Of a stretch of 64,000 bases of DNA, positions 23,120-32,905 are shown one piece after another (the first letter of the stretch is position 1; the number at the start of each line of letters is the position of its first letter). Position numbers and translations under genes: made by a program. The notes under the pieces were generated by a model. That model made no database searches, was not told the origin of the DNA, and saw nothing but the letters and a program-made list of their open reading frames with translations. This DNA comes from Tetmemena sp. SeJ-2015 (Eukaryota; Ciliophora; Spirotrichea; Sporadotrichida; Oxytrichidae), in the NCBI GenBank assembly GCA_027382625.1, contig JAJKFJ010021246.1:1-64000 (forward strand), read 5' to 3'.

Positions 23120-23700
23120 TATAATAATAAAGTGTTTTAAATGAAAAGCTTTTAAGATCACATTAGGTTTGCTGATCCAAATATACTATGCGAGATGTAG
23201 AATATAAAAAATGTTAGCTGAGTAAAATTTATCAAATCTCAAAGAGTCAATTTCATTCTGTCTTAGATGATCACCTACTATATCTTATTCATTGATAAGC
23301 TATGTCTAATGATGAACAAGCTAGGATTTATTAATTTTGGGAAGGAATGGGTTAGGACTCGGCTGATGATGATAAAAAGGAAATGGAGTTTTTACACTCC
23401 CCATCGGAGACTATGTAACACTTTCAAATCCTGGGCCTGCAGTCATAGAGGAAATAGAGCTTTTATGCATCTAAAACTCAAATATAATAGAGTGTAAAAA
23501 ATAAATAAATTTCCTTTATAAACTTCAAGTCGTGGGTAATCTTAGGGATTTGTAAATCATTAGAGGTATTTTTATTATTTTATTACAAAAGTTGATTTTA
23601 TTCAACAAGATTTTGATGATCTTTGAAGGCTATTTATTATAAACTTTGATTTTGATTATTCTAACCTATAAGACTTTAATTAAATATTGAATGTATCTTA
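23120..23700. other. Spacer, nothing recognised
   Basis: AT-rich sequence between the start of the disordered-protein gene and the LINE-like stretch. A short plus-strand open segment (23267-23497) has no recognisable similarity. Confidence 0.35.
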
Positions 23701-26100
23701 CTTTGCTCTTAGTCAATGATTGCTGGTCTATTCTAGCTGGGAATTTTAATGCTCTCTGAGATTATCAATCCAGAATTCCTAGTACTCTTAACCTACTGAT
23801 TGTGGTGAATGTGAGACTTGATAACCTTGGTCTCTGAGTTTTACTTTGGGTTGCTGCTCTCTACAGTTTACTCCTCTTAAATCTGCTCTTTCTGATTTTG
23901 CTTACCCTCCAAGTTTAAACAGTAATTTTTAAACTCTAGGATACCAATATTTTATGATAGTTCAGCTGCTCAATGTGATAGTTTAGTTTCTATATCCTGG
24001 TGGTGAAGTTAAGCTTATCTTCGAGAATTTAAGGATGTTGAGAGTCGGTTGCACTATCTCTCTCAGAGTTTTAATTTTGAGTTTTACTCTTATTGTCGTG
24101 CTGAATGTTGCCAGTAGAGATGTTTATAATTTACGAGTCTGATTCACCTACACTGTAAAATAATTATCAGTGTAAATGAATTATACTAAAGCACTGTGTC
24201 TGTAATTTTGATTCATAATGTTATGAGTAGTTAAGTTGAATCTTCGGTTCTATTCTTAAACTGGGTTTAATTGGTGTGAGCTTAGGGGATCTTCAATCAC
24301 TCCCCCTTCTTAAACTCTCAGAACAGATTTTGAACCCTTCTTCCTGGCTGAGTTTATTTATTGCTGAAGTCTGCTCAAAGGAACACCAATTCTTTGCTAG
24401 TGATCCAAGGGATTTAGATTTGAACTACTCACCAATTATGTTTTGTTCATCTGAGAACTGGGACTAAATTATATTTTTAGATTTTAATATTAGTTTGACT
24501 GAGGGGAACTAGAGGAGCATTAGCAGAGGAGGCAAGTTTATTGATAGGACTTTCACTTTCAACAATCAGCTAATTAGCATCAGTTGGAACGAAGCTGCAG
24601 TTTGGAGACTGCTTATAAATCTATATCTGCCAAATCAAATTTTAAATCTGCAATTAAAATCTTCTTTAGTTTCTGTCCTTGAAATCCTCTCCTTTGATAG
24701 GCTAGCTAATTTGAGATGAACTGCAGTTCTAATCTTTCTTTTTCAATCTGCTTCCTCCACTCCTCCAACTTCACTGGGTATTAAAATGAAAAATTTTAAT
24801 GAATTTCAAAATATCTCATTTAGGGTATTTAGAAGGATCATTTTGAAACTTGTAGATAGACTTCTATAATGCTCCACCTGACTCTCTCTGATTTCTCAAA
24901 AGCCTTTCTGTGCTCTTCCTAATCTATTCATTTTAAAGTAAGCCTGTATAGGCCTCCATCTTTTGAGCTTTGACAATATCTGGCATAGGTACCTAAGGAA
25001 GTTGTCCCTCCTCTTCCTCTTACTACTCTCCCTCATTAATAGATTGAACCTATTACTCATTGTCTTTGGTAAGGGAGTTAAAGACCTCACCCTCACCACT
25101 TCCCCCTTCTTGCTCCATAAGTTCTTGCTAGTTTTAATAGAACTGCTGATAAACTTTGAACTTCTTCCTCAAGAATTGTCTTCTTCTTGGTTATTTATTT
25201 CACAGTCTTTAAACCTCTGGGGAGGGAGTACGACGTGACGAAGTATTAGTTGTATTGTTCAGGCTCTGGATATCCAGTAGCAAGTGGATTCTCTTAGGTA
25301 ATGTTTGGATTAATAACAATATAGAAGATAGAAAGCATATTATGAAAAGTGATTCTAGTTGCCGAAGATTTGATAGAAGACTTTGCTAGAGGTATTTTAC
25401 TGAGTGACTATGACCTTTGGATGAACTTGCTGCTTTATGAATGAGTCATTTACCTAGATCATATCTCCTCCAGTTTGCAAGTGCTTCGCCTCACTGCTGC
25501 TCAAGTTATTCTTTTGAAACGAACTCCTGTTTAAAGTATGTCATTTAATCTTTAGTGAATAAAGTCAATTATCTTTAATTTGAAGTAAGATTGTTCTCAA
25601 GCCCACTATAGCTAAGATTAAGCATTTTCTAGCCATTAAGTCGGGTGGGCGAGTTCTTTTAAGTCTGTGACTGCTTCAAATATTTAGGCTTGTATTCTTC
25701 CTTTTAGGGCGTCTTGAATATTATGCTAGCTAGGGAATGGAGGGATATTCTTATGACTGACTTGTGGATTAGGCTAGAGCTTTTTAAGTTACTTTGATAG
25801 CAGAGCTGCTCTATTCTCTGCTCTATAGCAATCAAGATAAAAAAATTAGGTTCTTTGAATTATAAAGGGAACTCGCATGAACCTGGGATCTAGCTTGTAC
25901 TTTGGTGAATTATTCAAGGGCGAGGAATATTCACTAGAGCGGGAGACAAGCGAAAACTTTTTACCTTAGATGGCATACCTGCTATTGTAAATGTAACTTC
26001 CACTGGATTTATCAAGCAGTCCTTCGCCTGAGGAGACAGGTGAGAGGTTCTAGTTTCTATGATTTAAAGGGGCTAGCAAATGAACCTAATCAATATAATG
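23700..26100 (+). mobile_element. Decayed non-LTR retrotransposon (LINE-like) remnant
   Basis: Plus-strand fragments in the order expected of a LINE ORF2 are visible but broken by stops and frame changes. At about 23710 the reading CWSILAGNFNAL resembles the endonuclease motif GDFN. At about 24960 SFDNIWHRYLRKLSLLF resembles the reverse-transcriptase segment FD..WH..L..KL. At about 25660 DCFKYLGLYSSF resembles the YLG motif after the RT catalytic site. The YADD box itself was not found. Spacing (about 1.25 kb from EN to RT, 0.7 kb to YLG) fits. An open segment at 24276-24720 between them is unassigned. No ends, poly-A tail or target duplication could be defined. The composition differs from neighbouring genes, which use Gln codons heavily. 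Confidence 0.45.
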
Positions 26101-26162
26101 CATTCTTAAGTAGTGAAGTTAAAATATTTTCAACTAATCTATAGACTTCTCACTCTTGATAT

Positions 26163-27358
26163 TCAAGAATTCAATAGGCGAGGCCTAGACTCTCGTTCTT
26201 ACCTAATTAAAGGTGTCTTAGCAGTTGAGGAAGCGAAGTCTATGTTACTCTAACTCAAATCATCAATCATGCTATTGGCTTCTCCTCCCTGGGACGTACC
26301 TTCTCTTATTAAGGGAGAGGGAATAATTTTATGCACTTGCTAAGAGTTCAGTCCAGTAGATTTGTGAACCTTTGAAGACACATTTTCACCTGAACTCGAA
26401 CCTCCAACCGCCTTATCATGAGCTAATGAATATAAAAGTTTAACTTTTAACTTCAAAGCTTTCTTAGAGTGTTGTCCTTAAGATGACTTAAAGTGAAACC
26501 TCTTGCTTTGAAATCATTAACAGCGGGTATAGGCTAGGGCGAGCTAAGCTCAAGAGGAGTAAGTAACTAGGGAGAGAACCTTCTGTTATATCTACTCACC
26601 TCTTTCTGCAGATCATTCATGTTAGAGTATAGCTAAGAGGGTACCTTATAAGATTTGTCATTCTACATAGCCATCTTTCGAGAGAGAATTCCTAAGTAGC
26701 CCTCCACAACTCCTAAATATTTGACTGTGTAAGAGGGTAAATTATCATTGGAGTTAGCAGATAAACCTAGCCCTAAAATTTTACTTGCAAGTTTCCCGAT
26801 TAATTCAAGTCATTAGAAGTTAAGTCAGAAGTGCCTGGAGGTCTAGATTTTAATTAGATGGAGTTGAAGCACCAATACTTTTCAGCTAATTGAAGTCAAT
26901 GTTGAGATAGTCGCAAAGTTCAGCCAGTAGCTTCTCCCGCTTAGAAGGACGGTTTTAAAGGCTGCCATATAAAGGCAAATTTCTAAAGTTAGTTGCTCTG
27001 TGATCCAAGCCTTTTTTAATCTCTTTCAAGTTATTCTAGTCTTATAAACTTAGATGGTCACCAATAATTCTGGAGGAGGCATTTTATCTGTCATTAACGT
27101 GAGAGGAGGAAGGAGGATATTTGTTAGACTAGCCAGGACTAACTGAAGGCTCAGAATTGGAATTAACTGGAGAGTCTCTCTCGAAATTTCGACCAGGGGA
27201 AGCAGCGTGGGAAGGGGTGGGCTCTTAATTCTGATTAGCAAAGAGTTGACTATTGCTGTCTCCAGTGTCAGAGTTACTCTGACTGTGCTTCAGAACTGGA
27301 TCAAGTTTATAGTCTTATGTGGAGTGGTTATTGATTTATTCCATTATAATACATCCAT
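26163..27358 (-). CDS. Unknown Ser/Asn-rich protein (interrupted)
   Basis: I do not recognise this protein. A probable start is the ATG at 27358 (MDVLQWNKSITTPHK), with the next block in another frame (LDPVLKHSQSNSDTGDSNSQ). A more ordered central part reads KREKLLAELCDYLNIDFNQL and VKYLGVVEGYLGILSRKMA, and a later part QKEVSRYNRRFSPQLLTPLE. It ends at TGA 26163-26165 after SRPRLLNS. Frame changes at about 27310, 26800 and 26470 mark unresolved IESs. The alternating Ser/Asn-rich and hydrophobic blocks suggest one small folded region in a disordered protein. Confidence 0.5.
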
Positions 27359-27735
27359 TATTGCAAAATTATTTAAAATATGTAAGCAAATTCAAATGGA
27401 TTCCGTTTGATGCAGAAATTCTCATTTTTCACAAGCCAAAATCCTTTTATTGATTATAAAATAATGTAAGACATCTTCTCATCATAATTTATCATTAATT
27501 TAGAATTAATTTAACTCGGGTGATAAGAAAAATTGGAAAAATTTACTCATTTGATATTTCACTTTCTCTCTTGGACATATTTGAAAGTGTAGGGATTATA
27601 TTTGGGAAGATAAAATTACTAAAAATAACCAATTATCGATAAGTTAAGGATCCCAGAGTGGGTACTCTTAAACCGATCTCAACTTAATCTAATTAATTAA
27701 TTTAACAATAGGTCTAACCACAATACCCCAAACTT

Positions 27736-28928
27736 ATGTCCACTCAACAAAACTATCCAGCTTCCACTACTGAGAAGCTCACCAACGCTGCAAGAGGAAC
27801 TGCAGCCAACATTGCAGACAAAGCTCTCAATCGTTTATAAGTATTAACGACTATCCTTCGTATTTTAAAGCTGCTTATGGTGCAGAGAATCTGGCTCAAA
27901 AGATGGCGCCCACTACCACCACGTAATAGTAATCAAATGAAAAATGGATTTGAATGTATTGTAAGGACTGAGCTACGGCGTGGGCCCTAGTTACCTTGGT
28001 GGTGGGGCCCCCATGACTCAGGAATAAATGTATCAGTATCATAACCTCTATCATAGGCAAGGAGCAACAAGCGTTCCCATGGCTACAGCTGCCACCACAG
28101 TCAAATAGCAGTACGTCAGTATTCTCAAATATTTCTATGAAAAACCTTATTGACTACTTGTAAAACCCATTTTTATAACGAGCCCTCGAGTGTTTGAGAG
28201 CCACATGCACACCCAGAGTCAAGGTGCTCCAATAATCGAGCGTACTTACGAGAAGGTGCCCACTGTCATCCGCCATGATGAGAAGGCAGTTTTTGAGTCG
28301 CACACGGTGCCTACCTCAAGTGGAGAAGAACGTTCTTCCTGTGAAGGTGGAGACCCACATCAGCCAGCCCATCATCAAGGAACACCACAAGGACATCATC
28401 CATGAGCACCACCAGAACGTAGTGCACGAGCACCATAAGAATATAATCCACGAACAACACCAGAACGTGATTCACGAGCATCCCCTAGCCCATTATACAC
28501 AAGGAGGAAATTCGTGAGATTCACTAGCCAGTGATTCATGAGACTCACAAAGAGATCATCCACGATATTTCCAAGCCCTTCATCCACGAAAAGCACCAAG
28601 AGGTCATTCACACTTAATCACATACTGATTGTAGTTTCAATCGCTTGCTTAAATTGAGGAGCAATTCAAAGGGCCTATAGTTCATGAGGAGTTCTAAAAG
28701 CCCGTGGTTCATGAATCATACACGCAGCCAATCATTGAGAGGAAGATTGAGCCTACCATAGTCTAGAAGGAGGAGGTACTCTTGACCGCCACCAAGCCAG
28801 TAGTTAGCACTTAGTTCGTCGCTCAACACTCTTCTCACAAATGCCTCAATCATAAGATACTTGGCTGCAGAGACTGCACCACTTGTGCAGAGTGCGAAAG
28901 ACTCAGACACAGACCCATGGGCAAATGA
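27736..28928 (+). CDS. His/Glu-repeat protein with cysteine-containing C-terminus (interrupted)
   Basis: The start is the ATG at 27736 (MSTQQNYPASTTEKLTNAAR), the stop TGA 28926-28928. The central region (about 28330-28620) is a set of imperfect 8-12-residue repeats of the type IIHEHHQNVVHEHH, and the repeats continue as IVHEEFQKPVVHES and IIERKIEPTIVQKEE. A tail KCLNHKILGCRDCTTCAEC holds regularly spaced Cys residues. Valine/isoleucine plus charged repeats recall alveolin-type cortical proteins of alveolates, but the canonical EKIVEVP words are absent and His is unusually frequent, so this is only a suggestion. At least four interruptions are present (about 27835-27865, 27930-27970, 28105-28180, 28610-28660), one of them a likely GT-AG intron. 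Confidence 0.6.
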
Positions 28929-29089
28929 GAACAAGTATTCATTTGAAGGGAGGCAAGCCTTCTGATTTAATATTCTGAAGAATTTAAAAGAAAATTGAGA
29001 ATTTTTTTTGCTTAAAATACATGCTCTGAAGGCTGTTCTCTTGACATTATATTACGTTTTAAATTTAAGACATTATTTATTTTAAATGT

Positions 29090-29349
29090 GGCACTTAACA
29101 GCTCTATTGTCAAGTTCAACAACATTAGCAAAGACTATATTGAACTTAAGTAGCACTCAGACACCATTGAGAACGTGAAAGTCAAGATTCAGGACAAAGA
29201 AGGTATCTCACTTGCTCAACAATGACTCATCTGCGCTGGAAAGTTTGACTTAAAATGGAACAATTTGAGTACTGAACACTTTTGGCAAAATAATCCTCAT
29301 TCTTAAAACAAGTGGTGCATTTACTCAACCTACGATTACTACAACTTGA
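29090..29349 (+). pseudogene. Ubiquitin-like ORF with in-frame TGA and altered C-terminus
   Basis: The reading [20 protein letters not shown] followed by TGA and LICAGKFDLK aligns over its whole length with ubiquitin ([29 protein letters not shown]). The TGA replaces the Arg codon after QQ by one base. After a frame change the end reads KIILILKTSGAFTQPTITTT then TGA at 29347-29349, in place of HLVLRLRGG; the conjugating Gly-Gly is missing. No convincing ATG precedes it. It may be a decayed copy, or a diverged ubiquitin-like gene with IESs I could not resolve. In germline DNA a TGA alone does not prove a pseudogene. Confidence 0.6.
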
Positions 29350-29391
29350 AGGAGGAACTCTACTACTTTAAAACAAAATCAAAATATGCAA

Positions 29392-29748
29392 ATGTACGAG
29401 ATCTTCATCTAAAAGTTGGACAAAAAGAATTTTAAGAACTACTACATTCCTCCCGCCTACACGTTCCATTAAATTTAAATAGCTTAATTTATATACCGAA
29501 TTATTAATATATATCTCTCTCTTTCAGTGTTCATCTTGCTTTATCTTAGTTATGACAACCTTCTATTAAACATTAAATTCTGGGGTATACTAGAAATGAA
29601 GAAGACTCTCTAAGTCAACTGCTGATAGAAGTCTTTGGATTTTGATGAATTTGATTCCTTAACTTAAATTTAAAGCTGTCTTGTAAGTGAAAATGAAGAC
29701 TATGATTAGAGATATAAGAAAATTGTAGTAAGGTTTGGAGAGAAATTG
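29392..29748 (+). other. Short unassigned open segments
   Basis: An ATG at 29392 opens MYEIFIQKLDKKNFKNYYIP and stays open to TGA near 29626, with a Leu-rich stretch (VFILLYLSYDNLLL). A second open piece in another frame follows to about 29740. They may be blocks of one small gene or fragments; there is no recognisable similarity. Confidence 0.25.
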
Positions 29749-32700
29749 TCACCTGTTGAATTTATTGGCATCGAGCTTCTCTCCAGCTTGTCTCTGTCTG
29801 CTCTTAATCGAAAGTAGTGGACTTTTCTCTATTCTAAGTGAGAGCTCAAGTAGCTCCTCTTTGATCTACTCGAAATTCATTATTTCTTTCACCTTCTCAG
29901 CAGCATTTAAAGATAAGTGAATACCAATTATGATAGCATATCTCTCTTCTGATGTATATTTTCCACTTGAAGCATACTTATCCTTTATCAACCTAATTAT
30001 TCTTTATGGAAGCTTGATAAAAAGAGAAAACAAAAAATGAGTTTGATAGCCTTTCATCATCCTGACCAAGTTGATAGCTCTATCTCTTTGACACCTGATT
30101 AGCTCCTCCAAGTCTTACACGTTGATCCTCTAATAAGCCTTCTTAAAGTAAGTTACGTTCCCTCTATCAAGACACAAAAGCAGACAGTAAAGAGAGTAAG
30201 GCCTCTCACTCAGCAACTCAGTGATAAGTTGCAGATTTGAGTCCTCCTAATTCTGTTATAGTGCTTTCTCAACTATGGATCTTTTTTAGGGAATTTTGAT
30301 GTGACTTTCATTAGCTTAATTGAGAGCCAACTCCTCAAAATAAGTCCTGTTAATCTGATCTGAGTGTCTAATCGCTCTGTAGAGTCTGGTATTTGGAGAG
30401 CTCGAGTTTGAACGAATCTCATTTTCATTAGTAAGGATTTCAATTCCTCCTTAGCTCAAGATGCTTCTATTGGCAGCTCCTGAAGCAACTGGCTGATTTT
30501 TCTGATAAGGAACAATCCCACTCTGCTTGCTGTCACCTCTCATATCCATGCTGAACCTATTTGTCCTCGCTTTCTACAAAATGGATTGACTGAAACTTTG
30601 AGGCCCAACTTGCCCTTAGCTTCCTTCTTGTGCACCTCCATTTTGAATAGCTGCTTCCCTGATTGGTGAGAACCCCCACCTAGCAAGCTCTAGTTATTAA
30701 GTAAAAGTCCTTTATTGATATTGTTCACTTGGTAGCCGATGTATTACAACTCTTAGAGGAAGAGAAGTCGCTTCTCAAATGGTAAGCTCTTAATTATGTA
30801 AACTGAGGTAGGCAGGTAAAGGTAGAAGGAGAGCAGCTCCTCCTTCTGTACTCGGAACAAAGTCTCAATTAGATACTTCAAATCCTATTCATTGAACAGA
30901 TACCCATGGTGCTCCCAAAAGTATCTCAGCATCGCATCACAGCTATCAACTTAAATTAATAGAGTAAGTATAAAACCTATCCTCATTCACTGGTGCTTTA
31001 TTTCTATTAGATTTTCTGGAATTTGAGGGTAAATCTTCTCTTTGGTTAAGACTCTGTTTAAAGCACTCTAAAATGAAGTAGAGAGGAGATTAGAAGGGGT
31101 CGAATTAGAGGTTTTACTAGGAGTTCTATCTCTTGAGTTTTCTTCTTTGTGACCTGGAGCTCTAACACTCTATGAAATATTTACTTTGAGGTTTTCATGT
31201 AAGTAACGCACTACTTAAAGCTGCTTAAAGAATATTGCGAGATGAAGAGGATTCCACTCCTTCACTAAGTCCTCATCCATAAGTGAAAGCTGTGACTCCT
31301 GAGGCATCGGTAGATGTGGTGGCTAGCTCACCTAATCATTTCTAGAGCTTCTTCAAATTATTCACATAATCAAATTTCAGTTCAAATGAAATCAAAGTGA
31401 GGCACAACAATTCCTTCTCTGTCTTTAATTTAAGCAATCTCCGCAATAAGGCCGTGCTCAACTATCTTGTTTATCTTCTTGCATTTTAATAAAAGCAACT
31501 TTAACACTTTATCTTCTTGAGGTCTCCTATTCTTGCAGCCTCTGAGAAGTTCATCATGAACAAACTTAGTTTCAATTACAATCTTGCCAGTCCCTTTCGC
31601 AATGCTTCTTATCAGCGTTTCCAAGATCTTAAGCTTCACTACTCAACTCTCCTTCTTTACCCTTGATTTCCCCCTCATCTCTTTCACTATGCTCATAACT
31701 CTCCTAAATGTCGCTGCCTCCACTGAAGCCACCTATACCACCTCTTGTCTATAGCTTGCCCTACTTGCCAATGGGAGGAGACTGCTGAAGTGACTGGTTC
31801 TTAAGAGAATCGAACACCCACTGGAACAACTCTCCATTCTGATAAATCTAATGGTGGTTTGCATTGTGTAGACACACATCAAGCAAGTCCTTCACCAAGT
31901 ATTCTCTCTTCAACAGAATGTAAAGGTACTGGCAAGAAAAGTGCTTAGATGTTGCAAGTGCATCGTCAATGAATAAACAATATATAGCAGTATTTAAATG
32001 AAAGGTGAAACAGAGAAATAGGTGTCTCTATCGAACTTGTCAAACAGGATCTTTTCTAGGTAGAATACTTGCTCCTCGAAAGACAGAGCTAGGATGATCT
32101 GTCTGAAGGCTTTTCCTTTTAAGACTATGGCCAATGCGTCCAAGAAATCGTTGTTGTAGAGACTGTCTATCAATTAGTCCAAGTCAGTTACGTCCCATAA
32201 GTAATTTAAAATTATCCTGTATTACTCTACCTTTATATTTAATAGAGATCATTCCAAAGATAATCGAGCATTTAGTTATCTGAATTTTAAATTGCTAGAG
32301 TCAATGCAAGTATTGAGTTGTAGGTGTAGTAGCCCGGGTCAGTTGCTTATTAGAGAGATTTGATCATCACCCCGTCCAACTCTGACTTGAAAAGAGGCTC
32401 TCTCAAGCACACGCTCTAAACTCCAAAGATAAGATTAAACTTTCCATCCTTAAAGATAATATTTTAGCTGCAACCATAGTCTCAATCATATATTTCACTA
32501 GTTCAAGCAGCTTATTAGGATTCGCCACTGCATAGAGAAGCGGGTTCCACATTGAAGTGTTTAGCCTCTCGCCATCCACGAACACCTCGTAGCTCTCACT
32601 TCTATATCTGATTTATTCTAGCACGATAGGATGCGTCTTGAGTTTTGATTACAAATACTTTATCACCTCTTTCGAATTCTTAGCTTTAATGATCATTGGA

Positions 32701-32895
32701 ATCAGCTCTGTACATATAAATAGGATAATAGAAGTATGAATTCTATATATGATCTGATCCAATGAGCACCTGATCCCATTTCTCCTCTTGATTCTTTTCA
32801 TAGCGCATGTCCATGAAGTTAAAGTCAATGTGGGAGAAGGGGTTCTTGGAAATGACAGAGAGCTGCCTGTTGTTAGTGTCGCAGCATGCACCCAT
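29749..32895 (-). CDS. Ankyrin-repeat protein with N-myristoylation-type start (interrupted)
   Basis: The start is the ATG at 32895 giving MGACCDTNNRQLSVISK: Gly2 plus Cys4/Cys5 is a classical dual acylation signal, so membrane attachment is inferred. Ankyrin-like units are visible: WNPLLYAVANPNKLLELVKY at about 32540 and EWNPLHLAIFFKQLQVVRYL at about 31240, with less regular helical pairs such as LDALAIVLKGKAFRQIILAL and LLLCLDRGNVTYFKKAYQR. A Gly/Ser-rich linker (GGIGGFSGGSDIQ) and a Ser-rich disordered part separate repeat groups. The stop is TGA 29749-29751. Multiple IESs are implied by frame changes (about 32700-32750, 32400-32460, 32230-32270, 31290-31420, 30950-31000). The gene begins only 10 bp downstream of the preceding GTPase gene's apparent stop, so a fused gene with a hidden IES is possible. 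Confidence 0.65.
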
Positions 32896-32905
32896 TTCTC
32901 ACTTG

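Noticed and set aside
29395..29630. Second ubiquitin unit (polyubiquitin)
   Set aside because: The open segment after the ubiquitin-like ORF shows no ubiquitin residues.
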